NCBI GenBank assembly: GCA_047975215.1
Contig: JBKEDD010000045.1
Coordinates: 1 to 64,000 of the forward strand
Reading direction: 5' to 3'
Source: JAGRMG01 sp047975215
GTDB taxonomy: Bacteria > Pseudomonadota > Alphaproteobacteria > Rhodobacterales > Rhodobacteraceae
DNA length: 64,000 nt
A program made the position numbers and the translations under genes. This document shows, piece by piece, positions 16,619 through 25,344 of the stretch. Below the pieces are notes generated by a model. It worked only from the letters and a program-made list of their open reading frames with translations, was not told the DNA's origin and made no database searches. How positions within the stretch are numbered: position 1 is the first letter of the stretch; every line of letters starts with the position of its first letter.

Positions 16619-17080
16619 ATGCCGCACATTCCAGATCAGATTGACAGGCGTCTGCTATCCGAGCTTCAGCGCGATGCAAGTCTGTCGCAGCGCGAACTGG
16701 CCGATCGGGTCGGGTTGTCGCAAAACGCGTGCTGGCGGCGTCTGAAGGCGCTCGGCGCATCGGGCGTCATGCAGGGTTCGCGCGCCCGGCTGAACCGGCG
16801 TCTGCTGGGGCTGGATCTGGTGGTGTTCGTGATGCTTCGCACGCGGCACCATTCGACCGACTGGCTGGCCGCGTTTCGTCGCCATGTGCTGACTATCCCC
16901 GAGGTTGTGGATTTCCACCGCATCGGCGGCAACTACGATTATCAGCTCAAGGTCGTGACCGAGGACATGGCCAGCTATGACCGGGTCTACCAGCGACTGA
17001 TCGCCGGGGTCGAACTGGACAGCGTTACATCCTATTTCGCGATGGAGGCGATCGCCGAGGACCGCCCCCTGCCGTTGTGA
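16619..17080 (+). CDS. Lrp/AsnC family transcriptional regulator
   Basis: The 153-residue regulator has an N-terminal helix-turn-helix (IDRRLLSELQRDASLSQRELADRVGLSQNACWRRLKAL) and a C-terminal RAM effector domain ending in FHRIGGNYDYQLKVV and LDSVTSYFAMEAI. Such proteins bind an amino acid and control neighbouring metabolic genes. The obvious target is the divergent class V aminotransferase. I chose ATG 16619, the start of MPHIPDQIDRRLL, because the family begins just before the HTH. An upstream in-frame methionine at 16580 would overlap the promoter region. Confidence 0.9.
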   Translation: MPHIPDQIDRRLLSELQRDASLSQRELADRVGLSQNACWRRLKALGASGVMQGSRARLNRRLLGLDLVVFVMLRTRHHSTDWLAAFRRHVLTIPEVVDFHRIGGNYDYQLKVVTEDMASYDRVYQRLIAGVELDSVTSYFAMEAIAEDRPLPL

Positions 17081-17090
17081 ATCTTTGCAA

Positions 17091-17663
17091 TCAGTAGCCG
17101 AAGGCGCTGTCGGGAACCCACGACATCTTGCCGCCCGCCTTGGCCCAGCGCATGTGCAGGCAGGATGTGTTCAGGCGGTTGAAATAGACGCCGTCCAGCT
17201 TGTACCAGCCGGCCTTCGGCACCTCGACCTGGGTACCCAGGATGCTGTCGCAGGTCTGGCGGCCGTCAAACAGGCCCACCCGCTGACCGCCGATCCGCAT
17301 GTCAAGGCCGTCATTGGTCAGGAAATCCACGTCATAGATGCCGGGTTCGTCGAACCGGACATAGCCGCTGATCTGCGCCGCCACGTTCTCCGCGCGCTTC
17401 GAGGTCAGCGTGGGCTGGCCGTCGCGATAGTCCAGCCCGCTCAGCGGGCTGCCGCGCTTTCCGTAGGTGCGCAACATCGCACGGGCATCGGCCAGCGTCT
17501 TTATGTGCTCGCCTTCGGGCGCAAATCCATAGACCACCGACAGGCCGGGTTTCGGTGCGCCGGGCTGCGGATTGGCGGGGGTCAGTTTCAGCGGTGCGGC
17601 CGCAAGCGCCGAGGCGGCGATCAGTGCGAGGGCGGCGATCGCCCCGCTCAGCATGGTTTTCAT
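17091..17663 (-). CDS. secreted PA14-domain protein
   Basis: The 190-residue protein has a signal peptide (MKTMLSGAIAALALIAASALAAA). The PA14-like fold is seen in VRFDEPGIYDVDFLTNDGLDMRIGGQRV and GWYKLDGVYFNRLNTSCLHMRW, motifs of the beta-barrel domain that often binds carbohydrate. Two cysteines in the second half may form a disulfide. No catalytic motif is visible. The gene is monocistronic, its stop about 10 bases from the convergent Lrp gene end. The role is unknown; cell-surface glycan binding would be an inference from the domain. Confidence 0.75.
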   Translation of the reverse strand: MKTMLSGAIAALALIAASALAAAPLKLTPANPQPGAPKPGLSVVYGFAPEGEHIKTLADARAMLRTYGKRGSPLSGLDYRDGQPTLTSKRAENVAAQISGYVRFDEPGIYDVDFLTNDGLDMRIGGQRVGLFDGRQTCDSILGTQVEVPKAGWYKLDGVYFNRLNTSCLHMRWAKAGGKMSWVPDSAFGY

Positions 17664-17796
17664 GTCCCGTTTCCCTTGATGGCGGTCGGTGGCATCGCAC
17701 CGGGCCCGTTGAACAAACCTGTGTACGAAACCTATGTCTCAACCACGGTTCGGACAAGGCCGCATCGTGCGACCGGCAGGGGCCGCCGGAGGCGTT

Positions 17797-18339
17797 TCAC
17801 CAAAGCCTGTAGCGCGCCAGTTCCTCGTGCAGCGCGCCCTGCGGGCGCAGGATCGAACGAACAAGCGAATACCCCGCCACCGTCTGCGGCGGCACGGTCA
17901 GCCCGGCATGGGCTTGCATGAGGCCGCCCAACCGCGCCGCCTCGAACGCCGGCAACCCCTTGCCGAACCGCGCCAGCGTCACATGCGGGCGGAAACGTTC
18001 ACGCGCCAGCGCGATACCGGCCCGGCGCGCCGCGCCCACGATCTTGCGGCGCAAGTCGCCAAGGCCCGGATCGGGGGAAACCGCTGCAAACAGGATTTTC
18101 GGCGACCGGCTGCCGAAACAGCCCAACCCCGAAATGCCCAGATCGAAGCGAAGGGCGCGCACCGACTCCAGTTCGTCGTGCAGGTCCGACAACACCGCTT
18201 CGGGCTGTTCACCAAGAAACGCCAGTGTGAGGTGCAGGTTCTCAGCCGGAACCGGACGCCCGACGGGCAGTTCCGCCCGAAGCCGGGTCAGCGCATCTTT
18301 CGTCCCCCGCGGCAGGTCCAGCGCCAGGAACGCGCGCAT
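17797..18339 (-). CDS. thpR: RNA 2',3'-cyclic phosphodiesterase (2H family)
   Basis: ThpR-type enzymes hydrolyse 2',3'-cyclic phosphate ends of RNA. The 180-residue protein has both HxTx catalytic motifs, HLTLAFLG (about residues 36-43) and HVTLARFG (about 118-125), in the expected 2H arrangement. It starts with the family-typical MRAFLALDLP. A C-terminal segment (YSLVRSILRPQGALHEEL) also matches the family. It is followed on the same strand by about 130 bases without a gene. It lies 19 bases after the D-2-hydroxyacid dehydrogenase gene, so the two may be co-transcribed. Confidence 0.9.
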   Translation of the reverse strand: MRAFLALDLPRGTKDALTRLRAELPVGRPVPAENLHLTLAFLGEQPEAVLSDLHDELESVRALRFDLGISGLGCFGSRSPKILFAAVSPDPGLGDLRRKIVGAARRAGIALARERFRPHVTLARFGKGLPAFEAARLGGLMQAHAGLTVPPQTVAGYSLVRSILRPQGALHEELARYRLW

Positions 18340-18358
18340 CGTTGCCCCGCCCCGGGGC

Positions 18359-19345
18359 TCAGAGCATCGCCGGCACCACCTGGTCGGGGGGACGGTGGCC
18401 GTCGGCGAATGTCTTGATGTTGATGATGACCTTCTCGCCCATCTCGATCCGGCCCTCTACGGTGGCCGATCCCATATGCGGCAGCAGGACGACATTGGGC
18501 AATTGCCGCAGCCGCGGGTTGACGGCGGTGCCGTGTTCGTAGACGTCCAGCCCAGCGCCCGCGATCTCTCCGGCGCGGATCATCCGCGTCAGGGCGTTCT
18601 CGTCGATCACCTCGCCGCGCGAGGTGTTGACGATCACCGCGGAGGGCTTCATCAGCTTCAGCCGCCGGGCGTTCATCAGATGGAAGGTCGAGGGCGTGGA
18701 CGGGCAGTTGATCGAGATCACGTCCATCCGCGCGACCATCTGGTCCAGGCTTTCCCAGTATGTCGCCTGCAATTCCTCTTCGATGCCGGCATGAACGCGC
18801 TTGCGGTTGTGATAATGCACCTGCATCCCGAAAACGGCGGCGCGGCGCGCCACCGCCTGCCCGATCCTGCCCATGCCGAGAATGCCCAGCCGCCGCCCGC
18901 CGACGCGCCCGCCCAGGAAGGCGGTGGGCGCCCAGCCGGCCCAGTCGCCCTTCTGCATCACCGCCATGCCTTCGGGCAGCCGGCGCGTCACGGCCAGAAT
19001 CAGCGCCATTGTCATGTCGGCTGTGTCGTCGGTCAGCACACCCGGCGTGTTTGACACCAGAATGCCGCGCTGGCGCGCCGTGGCAACGTCGATATGATCG
19101 ACCCCGGCGCCGTAGTTGGCGATCAGCTTGAGCTTGTCTCCGGCCCGCGCCAGCAGCCCCGAATCGATATTGTCGTTCAGGGTCGGCACCAGGATGTCGG
19201 CATCGCGCACCGCTTCGGTCAACTCCTCCCGGGTCATCGGCGCGTCATCCTCGCGCAGGCGCACGTCGAACAGTTCGCTCAGCCGGGTCTCGACCGCCTC
19301 TGGCAACCGTCGCGTTACGACAACACTCAAACGTTCTCTTGGCAA
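18359..19345 (-). CDS. D-2-hydroxyacid dehydrogenase (glyoxylate/hydroxypyruvate reductase type)
   Basis: The 328-residue NAD(P)-dependent enzyme has the nucleotide-binding motif GILGMGRIGQA. Its catalytic residues are in NTSRGEVIDE (Arg), GLDVYEH (Glu) and LLPHMGSATVEGR (His), matching GyaR-like D-hydroxyacid dehydrogenases. GAGVDHIDVATARQRGI and NTPGVLTDDTADMTMAL are also conserved. I chose TTG at 19345, because the family starts RERLSVVVTRR and a GGGAGAG Shine-Dalgarno lies nine bases upstream. The longer in-frame reading to 19414 has no support. It is divergent from the SH3-domain gene. Confidence 0.88.
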   Translation of the reverse strand: MPRERLSVVVTRRLPEAVETRLSELFDVRLREDDAPMTREELTEAVRDADILVPTLNDNIDSGLLARAGDKLKLIANYGAGVDHIDVATARQRGILVSNTPGVLTDDTADMTMALILAVTRRLPEGMAVMQKGDWAGWAPTAFLGGRVGGRRLGILGMGRIGQAVARRAAVFGMQVHYHNRKRVHAGIEEELQATYWESLDQMVARMDVISINCPSTPSTFHLMNARRLKLMKPSAVIVNTSRGEVIDENALTRMIRAGEIAGAGLDVYEHGTAVNPRLRQLPNVVLLPHMGSATVEGRIEMGEKVIINIKTFADGHRPPDQVVPAML

Positions 19346-19472
19346 TTGCGCTCTCCCACCGCTTTTCAAACCGGGTCCGTCGGTGGCATCGTGGCGCAGG
19401 AACAGGCGGGGCACAAGAACCCCATGCGCAAATGACGCAGGCTTTGTTCAGTGTGACACGGGCAGGCAAGAC

Positions 19473-20045
19473 ATGACGGTTTCGGGGACAGCAATACGCC
19501 TTGTGACGGCGGCATTCGTGACGGCAGCAACATCGGTCGCGGCCGTCGCGGCGCAAAGTGGCGGCACGCCGGCCGTTCTGGCCCATGCCGACCCGGCGCC
19601 GCAGGCGGCGGAATCGCGGCGCGGCCCGGTGACAAACCTGCCGCTGCCGCGCTTTGTCTCGCTCAAGGCGGCCGAAGGCAATGTGCGCCGCGGCCCGTCG
19701 CTGACCCATCGTATCGACTGGGTATTCAAGCGCCGCGGCATGCCGTTGCAGATCACCGCCGAATTCGGCCACTGGCGCCGGGTGCAGGACCGCGACGGCG
19801 CCGGGGGCTGGGTGCATTACGCCCTGCTGTCGGGGGTGCGCACGGTTCTGGTTGAGCAGGACATGCTGCCGGTTCATGCGCGCCCCGATGCGCATACGCC
19901 CGTCACCGCCGCGTTCGAACTGGGCGTGGTGGCGCGGCTGGGCGAATGCACCGCGCATTGGTGCCGTATCTCGGCGGGCGGCTATCGTGGCTGGGCGCGC
20001 AAGGACGATATCTGGGGCGTCGCACCCGACGAGTTGCGCGACTGA
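19473..20045 (+). CDS. secreted SH3-domain protein
   Basis: The 190-residue protein starts with a signal peptide (MTVSGTAIRLVTAAFVTAATSVAAVAAQ). The rest carries two bacterial SH3-like modules. The first has VSLKAAEGNVRRGPSLTHRIDWVF and GHWRRVQDRDGAGGWVH; the second has RLGECTAHWCRISAGGYRGWARKDDIWG. Such modules usually bind peptidoglycan or protein peptides, with no catalysis visible. It is divergent from the hydroxyacid dehydrogenase gene and ends about 25 bases before the convergent patatin gene. Confidence 0.8.
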   Translation: MTVSGTAIRLVTAAFVTAATSVAAVAAQSGGTPAVLAHADPAPQAAESRRGPVTNLPLPRFVSLKAAEGNVRRGPSLTHRIDWVFKRRGMPLQITAEFGHWRRVQDRDGAGGWVHYALLSGVRTVLVEQDMLPVHARPDAHTPVTAAFELGVVARLGECTAHWCRISAGGYRGWARKDDIWGVAPDELRD

Positions 20046-20071
20046 CCCCCGGGCGCGGGTCGCGGTGCCGC

Positions 20072-21235
20072 TCAGCCCCACGCGTCCCGTGGTGTCCCCC
20101 CGCGCAGGAAATCTCCGATTTCGCCGGCCCTGTTCATCGTGTCGGCATAGCCCAGGTCGATCAGGGCCCCGATATAGCCCGGCTCGAACAGCAGATAGCT
20201 GAGCAGCCGCCCGTCGCTGCCCCATGACCCGACGCTGCGCAACAGGTGGCGCACGACCACCGGCATTTCGGTCGCATGGTCCTGTGCGATATCGCGCAGA
20301 TCCTGCGAGGGCGACAGCATCATTGTCTCGATCACCTTCAGCGGCGTCTTTGCCCTTGCCTCGGGCGTCAGCAGCGACAGGGTCTCGTTGACACGGGTCA
20401 GCCTTTCATGATCGGCATCCAGCGTATCGTTGAACAGGATGTCGAGCGCGTGCCCCGCCATTTCGCCGATGGTGGGCACCTTGCCGGGCACGCTCGATGG
20501 GCCCCGTTTCGTGTGACTGTCGCGCGCGGCGACGACCAGAAGGCGTTCGGCACCGGAATGGATCGCCGGGGCCAGCGGCGCGGTCAGGCGCAGCGAGCCG
20601 TCGCCGAAATAGCCGCCTTCAAGATGTTCGGGCGGGAACACGAAGGGCAGCGCCGAGGACGCCATGAGATGCTGCGCCCCGATGGCCGCCCGCTCTCCGC
20701 GCCGGCGCGCGCGCTCCCATGGGCCGATCCCGGGATGACCCTCGAAAAAAGTCACCGCCTTGCCTTCGTCATAGCTCGAAGCGGTGATGCACAGGGCATG
20801 AAGCGTACCCTCGCGGATGGCCGCACCGACCTTGCTGGGGTCGAATTCACGTTCGAGCAGGCGGCGCAGCGGGGTGTTGTCGAACAGCGAACAGGGCGCG
20901 TTGATGCCGAAATGGCCCTTCATCATCGTCCAGAACCAGCGCGCGCCGGTCATCAAGAGTACGTGGGCACGCGCATCATAGATCGAACCGGATCTGAGCG
21001 AACGCCACAGCCGCTCAAGACGGTCGACGCCCTGCCCGAAATCGCTGGAGGCGGCGGCGATGGGGGCGGCGTTGATCGCGCCCACCGAGGCGCCGCAGAC
21101 GATCTGGAACGGCGAGTCGCGCCGCTGCGCGATTTCGGCGATCGCCTTGAGCGCGCCGACCTGGTAGGCGCCGCGTGCGCCGCCGCCCTGAAGAACCAGG
21201 GCCGAGCGCGGGCCATGACCGCCAGGCGCGTTCAT
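20072..21235 (-). CDS. patatin-like phospholipase
   Basis: The 387-residue protein has all three patatin landmarks: the oxyanion-hole motif LVLQGGGARGAYQVGAL near the start, the nucleophile elbow VCGASVGAINA (about residues 46-56) and the catalytic aspartate in GGYFGDGSLR (about residues 213-222). It therefore probably acts as a lipid acyl hydrolase, with its substrate unknown. No signal peptide is visible, so it is likely cytoplasmic or membrane-associated. Its ATG overlaps the stop of the 97-residue gene upstream by four bases (ATGA), so the two form an operon. Confidence 0.9.
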   Translation of the reverse strand: MNAPGGHGPRSALVLQGGGARGAYQVGALKAIAEIAQRRDSPFQIVCGASVGAINAAPIAAASSDFGQGVDRLERLWRSLRSGSIYDARAHVLLMTGARWFWTMMKGHFGINAPCSLFDNTPLRRLLEREFDPSKVGAAIREGTLHALCITASSYDEGKAVTFFEGHPGIGPWERARRRGERAAIGAQHLMASSALPFVFPPEHLEGGYFGDGSLRLTAPLAPAIHSGAERLLVVAARDSHTKRGPSSVPGKVPTIGEMAGHALDILFNDTLDADHERLTRVNETLSLLTPEARAKTPLKVIETMMLSPSQDLRDIAQDHATEMPVVVRHLLRSVGSWGSDGRLLSYLLFEPGYIGALIDLGYADTMNRAGEIGDFLRGGTPRDAWG

Positions 21236-21525
21236 CGCGGGAAGTAGTCCCGCGGCAGCGAAACACCCTCACTTGCGCGGCCGTTCAGAACCGCCTTGAA
21301 CCCCGACAGCGCGGTCGAGACGACCTGCCCGGCCTTGATTTCCGGCGGCAGCGCCGGTTTCACCCGGTTGACCCGAACATCGCGAATCGCCGGCCACTCG
21401 GCGCCAGGCCATGCGCGCATCCTGTCCTCGGGACCGGCTCTGCCCTCGGAACGGGGTCCGGCCAGTCCGCAGAGACGCGCCCCGGCGATCAGCGTATCGA
21501 CGACGACCTCGGCGGCCCTGGCCAT
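21232..21525 (-). CDS. hypothetical protein in patatin operon
   Basis: This 97-residue protein has no family I recognise. It starts MARAAEVVVDTLIAGARLCGLAG with an AAAGGAC Shine-Dalgarno eight bases upstream. It is basic overall and ends in GRASEGVSLPRDYFPR. It has no signal peptide or convincing membrane segment. The ATGA overlap with the patatin gene suggests co-translation, and its own start is 14 bases from the upstream FMN-binding glutamate-synthase-like gene. It may be a partner or regulator of one of these. Confidence 0.65.
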   Translation of the reverse strand: MARAAEVVVDTLIAGARLCGLAGPRSEGRAGPEDRMRAWPGAEWPAIRDVRVNRVKPALPPEIKAGQVVSTALSGFKAVLNGRASEGVSLPRDYFPR

Positions 21526-21538
21526 GGGCGGTGTCCTT

Positions 21539-23191
21539 TCACGATGCTCTGGATTTGCGGGCGCTGGCCGCGCGGTGGGCGACGAGATCGGTGGCGGGCG
21601 CAAAGAAGTCGGCCTGCGCCGCCTCCCACCAATCCGCATATGGCGTGTCTTCTGGCGCCTCGCGCAGGATGTTCTCGGGCAGGAAGGGGTGGATGCGGTC
21701 CATGGTTTCGGCCGCTTCCGGCCCGACCCTGTGCATCAGGTGATGCGGTTGCAGGTCGCGCGGATGGCTCAGCCCCGCCGCCGCCGCCATCTCGGCCAGC
21801 GCCGCGACCGTCCTTGCGTGAAACCGGGCCGAGCGTTCGCCCTGAACCTCGGGAATCAGACCGCGCTGGCGGCCGGGCTTCTGGGTCGTGACGCCGGTCG
21901 GGCAGGTATCCAGGTGACAGCGTTGCGCCTGGATGCAGCCGACCGAGAACATGAAGGCGCGCGCCGCGTTGCACCAGTCTGCACCGATGGCGATGTTGTG
22001 CGCCAGCCCCATGCCGGAATAGACCTTGCCGCTGGCCACCAGCCGGACATCGCGCTTGAGCCCGCAACCGACCAGCGCGTTGCGCATGAGGATCAGCCCT
22101 TCGGTCAGGGGCATTCCGACCCAGTCGGACAGTTCCACCGGCGCCGCGCCGGTGCCGCCCTCGCCGCCATCGACGACGATGAATTCGGGCCTGATACCCG
22201 TTTCCAGCATCGCCTTCATCAGCGCGAATACCTCGTAGGGCTGGCCTATGCACAGCTTGAGGCCCACGGGCTTGCCCCCCGATAGGTCGCGCATCCGTGC
22301 GGCGAATTCCAGCAGTTCCACGGGGGTCGAGAACGCCGAATGGGCAGCCGGCGACAGGCAGTCCGTATGCGCGGGAATGCCGCGAATGCGGGCGATTTCC
22401 TCGCTCACCTTGGCCGCGGGCAGCAACCCGCCATGGCCGGGCTTGGCGCCCTGGCTCAGCTTGATCTCGGTCATCTTCACAGCGTCGTTGGCGGCGCTGT
22501 CGCGGAACTTTCCGGGATCGAACCGGCCGTTCGCGTCGCGCGCGCCGAAATAGCCCGACCCCAGTTCCCAGACCAGATCGCCGCCATGCGCAAGGTGATG
22601 GTCGCTCAGCCCGCCCTCGCCGGTATCCTGATAGTAGCCGCCGAGCCGGGCGCCGATGTTCAGCGCCCGCACCGCATTGGCCGAGAGCGCGCCGAAACTC
22701 ATCGCCGAGACATTCAGCACCGAAGCCGAATAGGGCTGTTTCGTCTGCTCGTTGCCCACCTGCACGCGCGGCTTGTCGTCGGTGACTTCGGCGGGCACGA
22801 TGGAATGCATCAGCCAGTGGTAATCCTCGCCGTCGGTCTGGCGTTCGGTTCCGAACGGGTGGGTATCGGTCTCTCCCCGGGCGCGGGCATGGACCAGGTT
22901 GCGCGCGTCGAAGGAATAGGGCGTGCCCGACAGGTCATCCTCGACGATGTAGGCGCGCAGATAGGGGCGCAGGTCGTAGAACAGCCAGCGGATATGCCCG
23001 GCCACCGGGTAGTTGCGGGTGATCGTCCAGTTCCGCTGCCGCCAGTCGTACAGACCCAGCGCAAGTACCGGGGCGGTAAGGACCAGCAGCCACAGCCAGT
23101 ACGCCGAATGGGTCAGCGCCAGCACGAGCGCCACGACAGAAATCGCCAATGCCGCGAACGGCAGTATCGCGCGCTTGATCGTGTCCAGCAT
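21539..23191 (-). CDS. FMN-binding glutamate synthase family protein
   Basis: The 550-residue protein has two N-terminal transmembrane helices (about 8-48) followed by a GltB-like alpha/beta barrel. FMN and Fe-S features include FGALSANAVRALNIGARLGGYYQDTGEGGL, IKLSQGAKPGHGGLLPAAKV, VVDGGEGGTGAAP and the 3Fe-4S cysteine region FSVGCIQAQRCHLDTCPTGV. It lacks the glutaminase and FAD domains, so it is one of the stand-alone, membrane-anchored GltS-like proteins common in Proteobacteria, with unproven substrate. The start at 23191 places the membrane segment at the N-terminus. It lies upstream of the 97-residue and patatin genes on the same strand. Confidence 0.9.
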   Translation of the reverse strand: MLDTIKRAILPFAALAISVVALVLALTHSAYWLWLLVLTAPVLALGLYDWRQRNWTITRNYPVAGHIRWLFYDLRPYLRAYIVEDDLSGTPYSFDARNLVHARARGETDTHPFGTERQTDGEDYHWLMHSIVPAEVTDDKPRVQVGNEQTKQPYSASVLNVSAMSFGALSANAVRALNIGARLGGYYQDTGEGGLSDHHLAHGGDLVWELGSGYFGARDANGRFDPGKFRDSAANDAVKMTEIKLSQGAKPGHGGLLPAAKVSEEIARIRGIPAHTDCLSPAAHSAFSTPVELLEFAARMRDLSGGKPVGLKLCIGQPYEVFALMKAMLETGIRPEFIVVDGGEGGTGAAPVELSDWVGMPLTEGLILMRNALVGCGLKRDVRLVASGKVYSGMGLAHNIAIGADWCNAARAFMFSVGCIQAQRCHLDTCPTGVTTQKPGRQRGLIPEVQGERSARFHARTVAALAEMAAAAGLSHPRDLQPHHLMHRVGPEAAETMDRIHPFLPENILREAPEDTPYADWWEAAQADFFAPATDLVAHRAASARKSRAS

Positions 23192-23197
23192 TCGGCC

Positions 23198-23570
23198 CTA
23201 CTCCGCTCCGTTAGCCCCGGCGACAGCCTGCCGCAGGATCCGCCCGCCGGCAACCGCAAGCGCGCAGCCCCGCGCCAGCGGCACCCAACCCGCATCGCAG
23301 GGCGGGACGTAGGCAAACAACACGACATGTTCGGGCAGATCGTCCGGCCGGGCGCCGGTGCAGTCGCGGCCTGGCCCCAAACCGCCGGGGCCGGGGCGCA
23401 GGATGTGCGGCCCCGGCTTCGCGGAACCAGCGCGCGTCGCGATCTTCGGCGAACACGATTCCCGAGCCGTCCGGGTTGCGGCGCAGTGCGCCGCCCTCGC
23501 GGGCAAAACTGTCCGGATCGTAGCGCACCCTGACGGGTTCGCTGGCTGACATTGCAACGAGTTCGCACAT
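23198..23570 (-). pseudogene. remnant of class II glutamine amidotransferase (YafJ type)
   Basis: On the minus strand, ATG at 23570 begins MCELVAMSASEPVRVRYD then REGGALRRNPDGSGIVFAED, the N-terminus of YafJ-like class II glutamine amidotransferases including the catalytic Cys2. The homology then breaks off. A different frame carries HVVLFAYVPPCDAGWVPLARG, resembling the family C-terminus, and ends at 23198. Roughly 50 plus 45 residues remain, against about 260 for the intact family, so the middle has been deleted. It sits between the glutamate-synthase-like gene and the Liv operon. Confidence 0.65.
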
Positions 23571-23817
23571 CGCCTGACATCCTCTTTCCCGCGGCCGGTG
23601 CCGCGCCCCCGGCGGGACGGTCCCCCAACGACATGGTGGCCGAAAGCGCCAAGGCAAGCCCCCGCACCCCGGCCCGGTCGTCGCCCCGGGGCAATTGCCG
23701 AAATGGTTTCTACATGGGACTTGACAGTCCGCGCGAGGCTTGACGGTATTGGACGAGGCGTAGCGGAGAGGGGGCAGCAATGGCGATCGGGACGGGCGGC
23801 CTGAAGGTACACTCAAA

Positions 23818-24567
23818 ATGACAGTCGCGCTCGAGGCCAGGGGGCTGACCAGGGAGTTCAAGGGCTTCGTCGCCGTCAAGGATGTCGATCTCAAGGTCGA
23901 GAAAGGCACGATTCACGCGCTGATCGGTCCCAACGGCGCCGGCAAGACGACGTTCTTCAACCTTCTGACGAAGTTCCTGCAACCGACGCGGGGCACCATA
24001 CTATACGAGGGGCGCGACATAACCCGCATGGCCCCGGCCGAAATCGCCCGGCTCGGCATGGTGCGCTCGTTCCAGATTTCGGCCGTGTTCCCAGATCTCA
24101 GCGTGTTGCAGAACGTGCGCGTGGCGCTGCAACGCAAGCGCGGCGAAAGCTTCGATTTCTGGCGCTCGGAAAAATCGCTGATGCGGTTCGACGACGAGGC
24201 GCGCCGCTATCTCGACGAGGTCGGGCTGTCGGAATTCATCGGCCACCGCGCCGCCGAACTGCCCTATGGGCGCAAGCGCGCGCTGGAAATCGCCGCGACA
24301 CTGGCGCTCGAACCCGAAATGCTGCTGCTCGACGAACCGATGGCCGGCATGGGCCAGGAAGACGTTGAGCGCATCTCGGCGCTGATCCGCCGGGTCGCAA
24401 GGAACCGAACCATCCTGATGGTCGAACATAACCTGTCGGTGGTTGCCGATCTGTCCGACCGGATCACCGTTCTGGCACGCGGCGAGATCCTGGCGGAGGG
24501 CGACTATGCCACCGTGTCGAAATCGCCCGAGGTGATCGACGCCTATATCGGAGCCGGCCATGAGTGA
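23818..24567 (+). CDS. livG: branched-chain amino-acid-type ABC transporter ATPase LivG-like
   Basis: This is one of two cytoplasmic ATPases of a Liv-type importer. The 249-residue protein carries Walker A GPNGAGKTTF, the signature LPYGRKRALEIAATLA (in place of the usual LSGGQ) and Walker B MLLLDEPMAGMG. The C-terminal part ends VIDAYIGAGHE. The LivG-specific RTFQ-like segment reads RSFQISAVFPDLSVLQNV. It is the first gene of a five-gene operon, and its stop overlaps the livF start. Confidence 0.9.
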   Translation: MTVALEARGLTREFKGFVAVKDVDLKVEKGTIHALIGPNGAGKTTFFNLLTKFLQPTRGTILYEGRDITRMAPAEIARLGMVRSFQISAVFPDLSVLQNVRVALQRKRGESFDFWRSEKSLMRFDDEARRYLDEVGLSEFIGHRAAELPYGRKRALEIAATLALEPEMLLLDEPMAGMGQEDVERISALIRRVARNRTILMVEHNLSVVADLSDRITVLARGEILAEGDYATVSKSPEVIDAYIGAGHE

Positions 24568-25303
24568 TACATCCCTGGCAGACGCAACCCGGCCCGACAC
24601 CGGCGACGCATTGCTGAATATCAACGGCCTTCAGGGCTGGTACGGCGAAAGCCACGTTCTGCACGGCATCGACCTTGACGTGAAGCGGGGCGAGGTGGCG
24701 ACCCTTCTGGGGCGCAACGGGGCCGGCAAGACCACGACGCTGCTGGCGATCATGGGTATCCTGGGCAAGCGCAGCGGATCGGTCCTGTTCAACGGCAGCG
24801 AGACCATCGCCATGCAGCCGCGCCAGATCGCGCGGATGGGAATCGCGATCTGTCCAGAGGAGCGGGGCATCTTTTCGTCGCTCAGCGTCGAGGAAAACCT
24901 GATGCTTCCGCCGCGCATCGCCGATGGCGGGCTGAGCGTCGAACGGATTTACGAGTTGTTTCCCAACCTCAGGGAACGCCTGCGCAGCCAGGGCACCAAG
25001 CTGTCGGGCGGCGAACAGCAGATGCTGGCGATCGCGCGCATCCTGCGCACCGGCGCGCGCCTCCTGCTGCTGGACGAACCGACCGAAGGGCTGGCGCCGG
25101 TCATCGTGCAGCAGATCGGCCGAACGATTCGCGAACTGAAGGCCGAAGGCTTCACCATCGTTCTGGTCGAACAGAACTTCCGCTTCGCGGCCTCGGTCGC
25201 CGACCGTCACTATGTGGTCGAACAGGGCAAGGTCATCGACATGATCCCCAATGCCGACATGGATGCGAATATCGACAAACTGCACACCTATCTGGGTGTG
25301 TGA
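24560..25303 (+). CDS. livF: branched-chain amino-acid-type ABC transporter ATPase LivF-like
   Basis: This is the second ATPase of the importer, 247 residues. It has Walker A GRNGAGKTTT, the LSGGEQQMLAIARIL signature and Walker B RLLLLDEPTEGLAP, with the LivF-type motif ICPEERGIFSSLSVEENLML. The ATG lies eight bases inside livG. The N-terminal 15 residues before the conserved domain are extra compared with typical LivF and may reflect a start further downstream. It pairs with LivG to energise the LivHM permease. Confidence 0.9.
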   Translation: MSDTSLADATRPDTGDALLNINGLQGWYGESHVLHGIDLDVKRGEVATLLGRNGAGKTTTLLAIMGILGKRSGSVLFNGSETIAMQPRQIARMGIAICPEERGIFSSLSVEENLMLPPRIADGGLSVERIYELFPNLRERLRSQGTKLSGGEQQMLAIARILRTGARLLLLDEPTEGLAPVIVQQIGRTIRELKAEGFTIVLVEQNFRFAASVADRHYVVEQGKVIDMIPNADMDANIDKLHTYLGV

Positions 25304-25344
25304 ACCGCAGCGGTGATGCCCGCGCATTGAAAGGAGAGCAAACC

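Noticed and set aside
19116..19472. Possible 119-residue N-terminal extension of the SH3-domain protein.
   Set aside because: It overlaps the divergent dehydrogenase start, while the ATG at 19473 directly begins a signal peptide.
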